From Escallonia rubra (Eukaryota > Streptophyta > Magnoliopsida > Escalloniales > Escalloniaceae), in assembly GCA_033065855.1 (NCBI GenBank), contig JAVXUO010003096.1:108257-172256 (forward strand): 64,000 nucleotides of DNA, given 5' to 3'. The notes beneath the pieces were generated by a model. The model had not been told where the DNA came from. It ran no database searches and saw only the letters and a list, made by a program, of their open reading frames with translations. Below are positions 47,780-62,246 of this stretch, piece after piece (positions within the stretch are counted from its first letter, which is position 1; the number at the start of each line of letters is the position of its first letter). Both the position numbers and the translations under genes were made by a program.

Positions 47780-49770
47780 AAGAAAACCACGACACTCAAC
47801 TAGCATTTAGACCGTGCTCAATTCAACTTATCTGATTTGGCCGTGGCCCAAAAGGAGCATTAATAAGTTACCAATTCTCATGCATTGTTTGGTACAATGA
47901 AGTAGTTGTCCCCGATTGCCTTCATTCTCGAGACATGGGAAGAACATAATTTCAATTTCTTCCAATTAAATTGCAGTGTCATTTTCCGGAGCCAGACCCC
48001 ACCTCCCAAGTTCTTACCATTTTGACCGATGCTTCGCTTTCCATGTTGTCTCGTAGAGCAATTATGAGAGGCAGTATTTTTCCATTTGGTAGATGTAATT
48101 ATCACACAATTTCCCAATGCCACCTATAGCGTGTGGAAAATATGGATGATCAACATGATGCCATACAAGTCCACAAACTCCTCCTCTACTTTTAAAAGGT
48201 TGAAAATGGCCACTTTGAAATTAGCTAAAGAAGACTTATTGAGACCTCGAAAGCCACAGCGGCCTAGTGGTGAAAAGTTTACAAAAACACGACAAGATGA
48301 ATAATACCAAATGGCCGGGGTCCTTAGATTTATGCTTGACTTTGGAGTTGAAACTATTAGGGTGTGTTTGGATATAGGATTTGAACTGAGGATTTGACTT
48401 TGGTAGGGAATTTGTAAATCACTTGGACAAAATATCTTGTTTGGATAGTTCAAAAGGGAATTTTTGAAATTTCGGAGTGATTTGAACTGTGGATGGTTCA
48501 AATCACTAGTTTGAACTAGTTATTTGTCAAATCCACTCCAATCAGTAATTTACAAACCCACAATAACTAGTTCCTTATTTTTTAGGAATCTTGCCTCATA
48601 CCTTTTTAACAACCTTTTACTTCCTTTCTTCCAAACAAGATATTTCAAAATGATAGAATTTGTAAATCAGGAATTTCGAAATGAGGGCATTTAGAAACAC
48701 CCAGTATTTCAAAATCTCATATCCAAACACACCCTTAGGGTAAATGTGGGTGCTGCAGTTGTTGCATATTGCTAAACTGCATATTTCTTTATGGGCAGAG
48801 GTCCATCACAAAGCTGGTGTACTTGGATTGGATTAGACAGTGGTTCACGTACAAAAGAGAGGACCAGAACGGAGGAGGTCCCCTACATGCCATACAAGCA
48901 GGCACTGCTACACGTCCTTATTGTGCATGCACCACCGGGGTCCTCGTGTTGACAGATGGTCTATCATCATCATAGTCCTTGTTCAGATGACCTAATGTGC
49001 TTGCAAAATAATGCACTGCTACTACTGTGCGATACTGATGCAATAACTTCTACAAAACAAAGCTACAGGTGATTTGTTAGTGGGTCGGTTAGACTTTTAT
49101 AAATCAAACATAAGTAGTTCCGTATACAAAGTCAAAGTATTTTGATAAATTTAGAAGTCACCTTAGAAGATAGTGGTAACACTGTCGCCACTAATTACTT
49201 AAGACTTTGACTCCTTATCCCTTTGAGTAAATGAACAGAAGTGTCACGTATTTGGATGGTCGAAGCAAAAGTGATTTGTTAGTGGGTCGGTTTCCATTAT
49301 GTGGAAGCCAGTAATCATATTGACTTATCCTATCCAAACAAAGGAGAGTATCTGCCAATTTTCAGTGTTTTGGGCTTTCAAACCGTGCTCTTCACTAAGT
49401 TGGTTGTGTTTTGTGTAAAAGACGTACTTGAAATTCTTTGAAATACGTAAGTGATGCCGATAGACATGCAAGAGTAATTTCAAATCGTGCTCTTCACTAA
49501 ATTCAGGTTGATTGTTTGTTATGTGTACACAACAAAAAAAAAAAAAAAAAAAAGAAAGAAAGAAAGATTGATTCGGCCTAACACAAGTCTCTAAGATTCA
49601 AAATCTTTCGTTTCAAAGGTACGCCTTATTTAAAAAAAAAAAGAGTAATTTCCTGTATGCCGCTTAAGTTTGCATCTCTAACCCACTAAATTCATTTTTT
49701 TTTTTTTTAATCTAGCACATACTTAGTCCCTATGATAAAATTGTGTATCATGTGAAATCTTCCGTTCATT
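47780..49770. repeat. Duplicated segment, copy B
   Basis: Aligns in order with copy A (21221-23172) but carries a 375-bp MITE at 48360-48734 and lacks the extra block and the triplication of copy A. The ends are the same (AGAAAACCACGACACTCAAC on the left; the MULE-like terminal repeat on the right). Confidence 0.85.
48360..48734. mobile_element. Tourist MITE (PIF/Harbinger)
   Basis: Terminal inverted repeats GGGTGTGTTTGGATAT / ATATCCAAACACACCC are perfect over 16 bp. The element is flanked by TTA on both sides (48357-48359 and 48735-48737). Copy A at about 21930 shows the site without the element (ACCATTAGGCTAAATG), confirming a real insertion in copy B. It is non-coding. Confidence 0.95.
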
Positions 49771-51013
49771 AAGTTGAACAGTTCCCTTAGTTTCATTTGT
49801 CTCATTGGATAATGTAGGTTCATTGGGCTCATTCGGTTGATCAAGTTCTCATCGATATTCCCATGAACTTCCACTTCATCCATATCCTCATCACCATCAC
49901 CGTCACCATCAAGTATTCCCTTGTTGCCCTGTCTTTCATCCATACCCTCGTGCCCTTCTAGTATTACGTCGTCGTCGTCATCATCATCTAAACGAACCCA
50001 CCATAATCACTGTGATTAAGCCTATCATCATCAAGAATGACAACATCATCAGCTAAATCCAACGAGCTCAGGGAACTCCATTTTTCTAAGAATAGAAATA
50101 AAAAAAAGTCAGACCCCTCCTCATTATTTTGTTTACCATCCTCATCATTCTCATTCACAAGACCTCAATTTGCCTTAAAAAAACTGCCTTGCTCTAAATA
50201 CATTTCTTTTACACATACCCCAACACCACCCCCCCCCCCCCCCCCCCGGCGGCGGCTACTACCATGGGGCTTCCAATTGTAAGGTAGGTTGAAAATGGGG
50301 CTCCACAAACAAATAGGTCGTGATAGTATTTGCGCTGACATTTGAAAACAACCACTTTAATTTTCGATAATCTACTACAAACCAACAAATGTCAACTATT
50401 CGTTTTTTATAAAAGCAAGTACCGACAAACCTAAAGCATTTTTAATCGTCAAATGACACTGACAATGAAATTCTTTTTTAACTAATTACTGAGAGAAAAG
50501 CACTCCAATTTTACACAAATCCATCAAAATATATATACACAACGTAAAGCACCTATACCCATACTCAAAAGCGAGCATTTTCCTATTAAAATCAAGTACA
50601 ACCCCCAAAACAACAAAGCCATTGATCAATTAAATAACTTACGGTAACTACTTGAGAATTATGCATGGGTGATTCCTGATCTCGCCTTTGATTCGTCATC
50701 TTCAAAATAGATAAATTCCTTTGTTAATGATCGACCATTTTGGTTTGTGAAATGTTTTGAAACTCCCGCTTACAGAATGGCCACCGTGCGACCAAGAGGT
50801 TTTTTCTTTGTTTCTTTGAGTGATCTTCTGGTTCGCCTTTATCCTGTAGACACTTTGGACACGTTTGACACCTTTCGTCCAAAAAAAAAATGGGCAGAAA
50901 GTTTTATAGGACATGAAACTTTATCATGGACTTAGTAGGTATTAGAAAATGCAAATGGACTTAGTGGATCAAAAATGTAAACTTAAGTGGCGTAGAGGGA
51001 ATTACTCCTTTTC
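49637..51013 (-). mobile_element. Non-autonomous MULE with an acidic coding relic
   Basis: The left end (49637-49770) and the reverse complement of the right end (50880-51013) match over about 130 bp: AAAAAGAGTAATTTCC, CACTTAAGTTTGCAT, CCACTAA, TAGTCC.TATGATAAA. The interior on the minus strand has a short Asp/Glu-rich frame (MDERQGNKGILDGDGDGDED at 49707-49943), similar to the acidic N-termini seen in MULE transposases; no catalytic domain is present. Target duplications cannot be read because both flanks are poly-A. A 19-bp poly-C run lies at 50229-50247. The interior relates to 42418-43130. Confidence 0.7.
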
Positions 51014-51316
51014 AAAAAAAATAAAAAAAAATTAGATGCTTGGAAATTGTAGTAATGTGTTGAATAAAATATATACCAAACATGGACACACGTTAAGCCG
51101 ATGTGTAAGATTAAAGATTGTATGAAGTACATTTGACGATTACTCACCTCTAAAATCTCCTTGCGTAAAGAGTATATATTCATTTTCTGATAAGGAGAAC
51201 TCTAAATATTCTTTCCATAGTACCAGAGAACTCTAAGTTGAATCTAACATAAGTTCACCTTACATGTTTATTAACTTATTGGAGTCTTATGGACATTCTT
51301 CTTATAGCTAATAATC
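51014..51316. other. Intergenic, AT-rich
   Basis: Anonymous sequence between the MULE and the eS6-intron duplicate. No gene seen. Confidence 0.4.
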
Positions 51317-51469
51317 TTCCACCGATGTCTAATGTAAACCGGATCTAAACTGTTCAAATACAAACGAGTGTGCTAGAAATATTCTCAAACATATTATATT
51401 ACGCCAGTCATCCAATCCCCCTGAATACACCACATGTTAGATTAGTTCTCGATGGTACAAGTCTTGCAA

Positions 51470-51474
<5 letters not shown>

Positions 51475-51505
<31 letters not shown>
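51475..51505. repeat. (CT)n microsatellite
   Basis: CT run of about 30 bp in the eS6-intron duplicate. The original at 58289-58305 has a shorter run. Confidence 0.9.
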
Positions 51506-51507
<2 letters not shown>

Positions 51508-52211
51508 AATACCTTCATCACCACTACGACCAACAACATCACCGACACCCTCAAATCCTCTACTGTAGACGAATCTACAGCAGGGTGCTGTTGGAGATGT
51601 CTCTACTATGCATTAAAATTTGACGGGCCATTTTTTCTCCGCGTCACTAAGGCTGCGTTTGATAACCAATTAAGCACTTAAAACTTAAAATTTTTAATGA
51701 TTTTCAATTAAGTGCATTTAATAACGCTAAATTTTGTATCACTTAAAAAATTAATTTATATAAAAAAAAATGGACTAAAATTTTAAGTCAGGAATGCTGA
51801 TCACTTAATTTTAAGTGAGATGATTAAACGTTATCTAACATATTTTTACATAACAAAAATAATAATTACCACCACGATACATCCTCAATTAATTTGCTGG
51901 TAATACCGCCTCCGTGGTCACTACAACCACTACCACAACCATTATTTCTTTTTGCTACTACCACCATAATTACCATGACCTATCCATTATCACCACCACG
52001 ACCACAAGGACACCGCCACCTCCACCATACTGTCGCTATCGTCACCACGTCCATTTCTGGCAAAATCATCTAAATATTCACCACACCACCATCATTGCCA
52101 TGACCGTCATGTTGCCGCTTATCGTTATCATCACACTTACCAATACCACGTCTTCACGCACCATTACCGCCACCATTGACACCTATTAGCTATTGTCGCT
52201 GCCACCACCAC

Positions 52212-52861
52212 TAGGAGTGAGCACGGTTCGGTTTGGGGGTTGAACCGCAAACCAAACCGTTACCCCTCGGTTTGGAAAATTGTGAACCGAACCAAGCCAA
52301 ACACCATCGGTTTGGACAGTTCGGTTTGGTCAGTTTAAACGGTTCGGTTTAGTCGGTTTGGATCGGTTTGCGTCCACTTAAAGACATTGTTCATCTGCAA
52401 ACTACTATTGGATCTAATAATGATTAAAAATTGAAGTTATATGTTTTCTAAATTGCATATAATCTTGTTAGATTCGATATATAAGTGCTACTTGATTTAC
52501 GAGAAAGAATGAGAAAATATAGAACATTTATTAGTCATGAAAAATTTGTGTTATAAGTGTTCTCATAATTTTATTTTCTTATAACTTTTAAGATTTGTAT
52601 ATATTGATTTGTTTACTATCGTATATGTGAAATTGTCAATGAATGTTACTAAATGTAGAGTAACATATCATAGGTCAGTTCGGTTGGGTTCGGTTTGAAT
52701 TCGGTTTAGAAAATGTGAACCATGAACCAAACCGAACCAAGGTCGGTTTGAAAAATGTGAAACCAAACCATTAAGATCTTTGGACGGTTCGGATTGGATT
52801 GGTTCGGTTTGGTCGGTTTGAGCGGTTCGGATCGGTTTGAACGGTTTGATGCTCACCCCTA
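52212..52861. mobile_element. Non-autonomous hAT element rich in GGTTCGGTTTGG
   Basis: Flanked by a perfect 8-bp duplication ACCACCAC (52204-52211 and 52862-52869). The ends are TAGGAGTGAGCACGGTTCGG and, reverse-complemented, TAGGGGTGAGCATCAAACCG. Arrays of CGGTTCGGTTTGGTCGGTTT fill both subterminal regions around an AT-rich centre. This is a widespread plant repeat type. Confidence 0.88.
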
Positions 52862-53404
52862 ACCACCACCACCAACACGATTTTAGCCCTCCCAAAAAAG
52901 TTATAAAGTACATAAAGAAATGCATAATTTTGGTAAAATGGATAAATTTATAAATAAAAAAATTTAAGACGTGTTTTTAGTTTACCAAACAGGTTAACTT
53001 ATTTTTCAGTAAAAATTCAGTCGCTTATGGTCCGTTTGGATCCAATTCTTTTAGGATTTGGATTTCAGATTTGGAATTGGATTAGGAATTCAATTCTCTT
53101 TTTTTTGTTTGGAACGAAAGGGAATTCAAATCACGGAAATCTAATTTTGTGTTTGGAGAACAGAGAAAATGGAAATGTAATAAATTTTTAGACAATTACA
53201 TCATTGACTTACGATGAAAAATAAATTACGGTAAATGGTTTCAAGTGTGCTAGTGCCACCACATGGTGGTGGCAGCACTGCACGGGGTAGATACGTCGAC
53301 GGTGAAAGTGGTGGGGTAGTCAAGTGATGGGGTAGTCAAGTGATGGTAATGATGGTAGTGGTGGTATTGAGGTGTAACAAGATGTAACTGGTGGTCGTCA
53401 ACTG

Positions 53405-54080
53405 ACGCCAATAGTGATGCCGGTGGCAGTAGTGGTGGCGGCGACGGTTGTAGTAGTGATGTTGATGGCGGTGATGGTGTTGGTAGCAATTGTGGTGGTG
53501 GTGGTGGTGATGGTGGTGGCAGTAGTGGTGGCGACAGTGGTGGTGGTGGCATTATTGGTGGCTATGGTAGCTGTGGCGGAGACAGTGGTGGTGGTGGCGG
53601 TGGCAATAGTGGTGGCGACGGTGGTAGTTGTGGCAGTACTGGCGATGGTGGTGGCGGTTGTGGTGGTAGTAGTGGTGGTGACGGTGGTAGTTGTGGCAGT
53701 ACTGACGGTGGTGGTGGCGGTGGTTGTGGTAGTAGTGGTGGCGACGGTGGTAGTTGTGGCAGTACTGGTGGCGGTGGCGGTAATGGTTAGGGATGCAGTG
53801 GCGGTTGTGGTGGCAGTAGTGGTGGCAGTGGTGGTGGCAGTAGTGGCAACAACAGTGGTAGTTGTGGCAGTACTGGCGGTGTTGGCGATGATGATAGTGG
53901 TGGCGGTGGCAGTAGGGTTAACGGTGGTTGTGGCGGTAACGACAGTGGAAGTGGTGGTGACGGTGGTGGTGACGACAATAATTGTGGTGACAGTAGTGGT
54001 GGTAGTAGTGGTGCCGGTAGTGGTGGTGGTGGCAGTAATGGTGCCGGTGGTGGTAGTAAAAGTGGTGTGGCGGTAGCGGC
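53405..54080. repeat. Long GGT/GGC trinucleotide-type array, about 670 bp
   Basis: Almost pure GGTGGT, GGTGGC, GGTAGT and GGCAGT units with a longer-period phrase GGCGACGGTGGTAGTTGTGG and CAGTACTGG recurring at about 53610, 53678, 53741 and 53850. It yields a 220-codon frame (53414-54076 plus) of only Val, Ala, Met, Leu, Thr and Ile, and Pro/Ser or His frames on the other strand, all by-products of the repeat. Confidence 0.92.
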
Positions 54081-54288
54081 AATGAAGATGGTAGTGGTTG
54101 GTTCATTGTTGGAGAGATCCAGAAAAAAGGGTAAGATAGGTAAATAATTACTTTTAATTCAAGTAAATCGAAATCCCGTGAAATCCGACTATTTTTCATC
54201 GGATTTCACACTATAGAAACAAATCCAGTCAAATCCCATGAAATCAAAATCCAATTCCTTTTTTAATGTTCCAAACAACAAAATTTAG

Positions 54289-55472
54289 GGGAAAATAGGG
54301 AATGACCCCTTCTACTTTACACGTTGTGCGATTTGCCCCCCTCCTCTTCAAATTTAAGTACTAACCCCCCCCCCCCCCCCCCACAGTTATAGAAAATGGG
54401 CACTTTAGACGGAAACCGTTAAATATAACAGCGCGTGGTCAACACGCGCTTTGACTAACGATTTTTTTTGTAAATGACGTTTTTGCCCATTGTCTCATTT
54501 TAGAAAAGAAAATCAGAAAAAACCCTAATTCTAACCACCCCCCCCCCCCCACCCCCGCCACCCAACCCACCTATCCCCCCAACCCAATTATGTCTTTCAA
54601 ACTCCCCCGACCACCGCACCCCTTCGTCTCCCCGTCTGCCTCCCTCTTCCCTGTCGCCGCACCACCCTCCCCCTTCCCATTCCCCGTCACAGCGACCACC
54701 CTTCCCCTTCCCCTTCCCCGTCGCCGCAAAGTTAGTCAACAATGATGGAGGTAACGACGCACCCCATCGAGGTGATCCATTAATTAACACATCATTGATG
54801 AAAATTTGAATTGAATTGAAATGGGATTTAGAGAGAGAAAGGGTGGGTTTGCCAAAGGGCTTGCCGGCGTGGTAGGGTGGGTTGGCCAGGGGGGTTGTCG
54901 GCATGGTGGGGTGGGGCGAGTCTGCCGGATGGTGGGCCGAGAGAGGCTGCCGGCGGCGTGGGGTGAGGAGGATGCTTGGGCTGCTGGCGGCGGGATCAGA
55001 TCTGGAGAAGGAGAAGAAAAACCCTAATTTTTAAATCAGGGTTTCAAATCCTCTAATTTTAGGATTTCAAAAGCTTAATTTGCAAATTAGTTGTTAATCC
55101 TAACGGCAATCGTGGTTCCTTTTTTTTTTTTTTAACTTCCTGGTGGTCGGAGAAAAAGACCAGTAGTTGTGTTCAGTGAAGTGGTTGTGCTCAGTGAATC
55201 ACCAATTGTAGCGGGGTTGACCAGAGGAGGAGGGTCATGGGCAAAAATTGTAATTTAAATTTGAGGGGGGAAATTGCACACCGTGTATAGTACAGGGAGT
55301 CATTAGCTAATAAAGAAATAAGGGTATTTTGGTCATTTCACGCTATTCATAACGGATTCGTTTAAGATGCCCATTTTCTATAACTGTGGGGGAGTTTAGT
55401 GCTTAAATTTGAAGTGGAGGGGACAAATCGCACAACGTGTAAAATAGAAGGAGTCATTCCCTACTTTCCCCC
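54289..55472. mobile_element. Non-autonomous MULE with 9-bp target duplication
   Basis: Terminal inverted repeats of about 125 bp (54289-54415 against 55348-55472: AGGGAATGAC.CCTTCTA, TTTACACGTTGTGCGATTTG, CACAGTTATAGAAAATGGGC). The perfect 9-bp duplication AAAATTTAG borders it (54280-54288 and 55473-55481). The interior is GC-rich, with C-rich runs and no transposase. Open frames at 54500-54904 (minus) and 54821-55027 (plus) are low-complexity and unidentified. Confidence 0.9.
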
Positions 55473-56340
55473 AAAATTTAGGGATTTGAAATGAAATTCC
55501 ATGGTTCCAAACACTCTTAAAGTTTTCAGTTTTATGAATTCAACATTTAACTTTTTCAGCACTTAAATTTTAATTTTATCAATTTTATCAAACAACCCCT
55601 GATACTTTAAAATAAAACATCCGTGATATGATAGTTCAGACAGCATTTAAGGTGAAAATTTTCCATCTTTATCCTATTCTTCCAGGAAACCATGCTCAAA
55701 CTCCTGCCACCTAGTCTTGGGAAGCAAAAAGTAACAAGGATCCCATGGGTAAGAATTTTTTGAAGTTGCCAATAGTTCAGTAGCCCCTTGGAGCTTTCAG
55801 CCAGGTGGTTTCTGCCGGGGTTGCTTGCCCTTTAAAAGTATTGTACTTCCATTTTCAAGTGAACCAACGTAGTTAGATTTTGAGGTGACAATAACAGCCT
55901 TGGATTTCATTCTACTGTCAAGATCTCTCCAACAGGACGCTACTGTAGATACTTCTACAAGGGAGAATCTACAAAAAACGATCTGGTTCCCAAACCCACG
56001 AATGCAAGGTAATCAACAAAAAATATGAACACTGGCAACAGGGGATGGGCCATGCAGGTTCACCCGGACAAAGTCTGTAATGTCCCCCTGCATCATTCAT
56101 CATACCTGCTGGTATGATTGAATTCCCCAAAATAGTGGGAAAACAATAACATCACAACACTAGATTGGAAAAAGAACGGAACTAATAAAAAGTAGAGTTG
56201 CACGAAGCCACAACTTTCGATAACAAAATTTACAAAAATAAAAGCATAGAGGTCAGGCGTAAATTGTATCAAATACTCAAAAAACGAGATAAGTAGAAAG
56301 ATGCCACCCGCGCAAGGCATGAGAAAACTACACTATCGAC

Positions 56341-56721
56341 CAACCTAGAGGTTGGCCTCAACAAAGACAAGGACAGTGGGTGAACACAGGGCGGACATCT
56401 GCAACTGATTACAAAGACTCGGAATAGCTAAATGAATTATGGACTACCTCAACAACTAGAGGGGGTAATACAAATGACAGGCATCTAATCAGCTATTAAA
56501 ACATACTTGGAACATTGGAAAGCATGACATAACAAACTACAATACTGACCACATCCAACAAACAAAAACAAATATGCAAAAATCTCAAATGTATTTAAGT
56601 AGCAAAAGTACGAAGCTAACAGTCAAACAAGCTCCGTGCAATAGAAAAACAAAATCTTCTCAATATACTAAGATATTCAGTCTAATATCAAGCCAACTGA
56701 AGAACCAAGGATTTTCCTCAC
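56341..56721 (-). other. 3' flank of the eS6 gene
   Basis: About 380 bp of AT-rich sequence downstream of the eS6 stop codon, expected to hold its 3' UTR and polyadenylation site. No other gene is seen. Confidence 0.5.
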
Positions 56722-59912
<3,191 letters not shown>

Positions 59913-59992
59913 CTTGGACCGGACACGCAGACGGCCGCCAAGAGGTGGAAGATATGGCGGTGCAGCTGCTGCTCTCTCTTTATGATGGATGG

Positions 59993-60205
59993 ATTAGGGT
60001 TTTGGGGAGAGCATTGGCAATATAAATGACAAGGTAAAATTGGGTAAGATATATGTGGATCGGTGCAAGGGATAGATGTGGGTGGATCTGTGCTGTGATG
60101 TGAGGGAACCCAGCTTTTGAATGGTTGGACTGGCCCGATAAATTAGAGAAGGTACCGGCTTTGAGCTTCGACAAAAAGAAACACTAGCCTAGAATTTGGC
60201 CCATT
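59993..60205 (-). promoter_or_regulatory. eS6 promoter elements: telo-box and site II
   Basis: On the minus strand, AAAACCCTAAT (59993-60003) is a telo-box and TGGGCC (60198-60203) a site II element. This pair is typical of plant ribosomal-protein promoters, where it drives coordinated expression in dividing cells. The telo-box is about 80 bp upstream of the ATG, so it may lie in the leader or close to the transcription start. Confidence 0.65.
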
Positions 60206-60713
60206 TGGTAAGGGTTTGCTGCTGGCTCGGCCTCGGGGCTCGGGGAACAGATCGGTCCATGAGAAATGTTAATGTACTATACTCAGTATTTGATTTACAA
60301 CGTTGCATTATAAAAAGGTGCATTGGACCTCCTCCCACTATCTAATAGTGGGCACAATTAGACAACACCATCACGAACTTTTTAGTGTTATATATATAGT
60401 TACCCCCTCGAGTTATTTTGAAAGGAAGGATTTGAGATTGAGCATTTCAAAGTTCATACGAACCCCAAACGACAAGTATCCGTGCAAATAAATGATACAC
60501 TTTCATTTAATTCGAGTGCACCTTAAAAATACTTAATTTTTTTTTACCTAAAAAGATAAGTGGGTTAATTGGGATCTCTTGCATTAATTATGCTAACATG
60601 ACATCTGTTAGTCAAAACTACTTTTTCAGCTCACATTTGTTCGTCTATTAATTGGAGCAAGATTGCACCACCAAAGGCCGTCGTAACACGACAAAAATAT
60701 TGCTTGTACTCCT
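60206..60713. other. Intergenic between eS6 promoter and copia LTR
   Basis: AT-rich sequence with a short open frame (60303-60491) that I do not recognise. Nothing else supported. Confidence 0.4.
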
Positions 60714-62103
60714 TGTTAGCCATATGGTTGGATAACCTAAACTTACATCTTGTTTTGATGATAACTATACATTGATTATGTTCTAATGTGTGCTTTGAGT
60801 GTATTCTTAGTAAGTATATATATGCACACTTATGAAAACACATTTGAGAAGTTGGATAGATGGATTAAAGTCAAAGAAGCTTAAAGTTATAGTGGACATG
60901 CTATAGAAGCTTCATCAAGTCCAATGTCGAAGAGCAACAAAGAATGCATCGGCTAAGTTACTATCGATTATAATTGATCTTTCCTATTATGTAACTAGTC
61001 TTGGTTTGATGCTTGGATTGATGACTATGACCTAAAAAGACCTTAGGACACCTTGTGCATTGCATGTGAGTTCATAACCATTCACACAAGTGCGGTTCTT
61101 AAAAATGAGTGAACTTTGGAGCTTACTCAGTTTTTCTCAAAAAAAATTTTGGTTCTAATCTTTTCATATATTGATAAAACTTCTCATTAGCTTTCCAACG
61201 CAAAAAACGGCACCTCCATCCGATTTTTCTAGAGAAAGTTATGCCCAAAATAGGAAAATGAGTTCCGTGAGGCAGCTGATTTGCAGTAGGGTAATACAGT
61301 TGACTGTATTTGAATCCAGTCAACTGCATTCCAATGCAGTCGACTGCATTGGTCAAAATTCAGTTCCAACGACTATTTTTGAGGGAATACAGTCGACTGC
61401 ATTGGATTACAGTCTACTGCAATGGCAGTTTTGCCCATATTATGCCTATAACGGCTATATTTTATTTGCTCTCTATATAAATGATTTGAGGCTTCATCAT
61501 ACACCATGGAAAACCACATTTTAAGCCTCCATTCATTAGAGAAACATCAAGGCTCATAGATTAAACTTATCTCTCTTCATCTTCATGATTTTACATCATT
61601 AAAGAGAGCATCTTTGTGAGCAATTCTTTGATTGAGAGTGAGCATCCTTCAAGTCATCAATTCTCTCATCTCTTTATTGCACTAGAGCTTCATTTGTACT
61701 CGTTTCCTTTCAAGAGGGTTTCTTTGTACACATTTGATCTTTGTAAAAGAATTGTGATCAAGGCTTGGGTTTGTCAAGTCTTGGGTGAGCTTTGTGGATT
61801 CAAGGCTTGTGCTTGGTGTGGGGATATCACCAAGTGTTGTAAGGGTTTTGATCTTGACCCGGAAGAAGATTGTTGCTAGTAGATTCTAGTGCTCTTGCAA
61901 GGGACTTCCTTGAAGAGGTGGATGTATGCTTGAGGGTATATCAAGCCGAACCATTTAAATCTCCTTGTCAAGTATCTCTAAACCCTTCTCTCTTTTCATT
62001 ATCGTTTTACATTTGTGTTGAGATTGAGGTTAGTTGTTTGTAAATTTTTAAAGTAGTCTTAAAACCCTATTCACCCCCCTCTAGGGTTATTTTATTGGTT
62101 TCA
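60714..62103 (+). repeat. Probable 5' LTR of the copia element
   Basis: The right edge is fixed by the primer-binding site. The left edge is chosen at TGTTAGCC, followed by the family-like phrase CATCTTGTTTTGATGATAAC. It contains a CAGTCGACTG-rich block at 61300-61425 and a TATA-like CTCTATATAAATG (61470-61482). Confidence 0.65.
61290..61430. repeat. Cluster of CAGTCGACTG-type palindromes in the copia LTR
   Basis: Within about 140 bp there are at least five related ten-mers, exact or near (CAGTTGACTG, CAGTCAACTG, two CAGTCGACTG, CAGTCTACTG), each next to TGCATT, TGTATT or AATACA. They sit upstream of the LTR's TATA-like box, where plant LTR enhancers are usually found. Confidence 0.8.
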
Positions 62104-62246
62104 AGTGGTATCAGAGCCTCGGCTCTTGATTTTTTGGTTAACACCTAGAGAGTTAAAAGATCATGGGGTTTCCTAGTCTTGAGGGGAGTTCTATTACTAG
62201 ACCTCCACTTTTTTATGGGTCTTCATATAGTATATGAAAAATTAAG

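Larger units (their letters stand above)
53028..55516. mobile_element. Harbinger-like element interrupted by a MULE
   Basis: The left end GGTCCGTTTGGATCCAATTC and the reverse complement of the right end GAGTGTTTGGAACCATGGAA are related. TTA stands at both borders (53025-53027 and 55517-55519), and joining the flanks restores a continuous AT-rich sequence. The interior holds the GGT/GGC array and the nested MULE. Terminal match quality is modest, so the class is tentative. Confidence 0.45.
51649..55601. mobile_element. hAT-like insertion (composite, about 4 kb) in the eS6-intron duplicate
   Basis: Comparison with the intact eS6 intron shows foreign DNA between GCGTCACTAAGGCT and ACTTTAAAATAAAA. 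Its ends, AAGGCTGCGTTTGATAACC and, reverse-complemented, CAGGGGTTGTTTGATAAAAT, resemble hAT termini. The 8-bp target duplication is not recognisable. Inside sit further nested elements (52212-52861, 53028-55516 and 54289-55472) and a GGT/GGC array. No transposase was recognised. Confidence 0.55.
51317..56340. repeat. Duplicate of part of the eS6 gene's second intron, expanded by insertions
   Basis: 51317-51648 matches 58135-58446 (AACGTAAACCGGATCTAAAC, CCCCTGAATACACCACAT, CTTGCAAAGTCATCT, TCTACAGCAGGGTGCT). After about 4 kb of transposon sequence, 55602-56340 matches 58447-59370 (AAGGTGAAAATTTTCCATCT, CACGAATGCAAGGTAATCAA, AACATCACAACACTAGATTG, GCAAGGCATGAGAAAACTA). Both copies have the same orientation. 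eS6 exons are not found next to the duplicate, so only intron sequence was copied or survived. Confidence 0.85.

Noticed and set aside
51914-52189. 91-codon Thr-rich frame
   Set aside because: Translation of ACC/CAC repeats next to a hAT target site; not a protein gene.
53414-54076. 220-codon open frame on plus strand
   Set aside because: Composed almost only of Val, Ala, Met, Thr and Leu because it translates a GGT/GGC repeat. The opposite strand is equally open as Pro/Ser or His runs.
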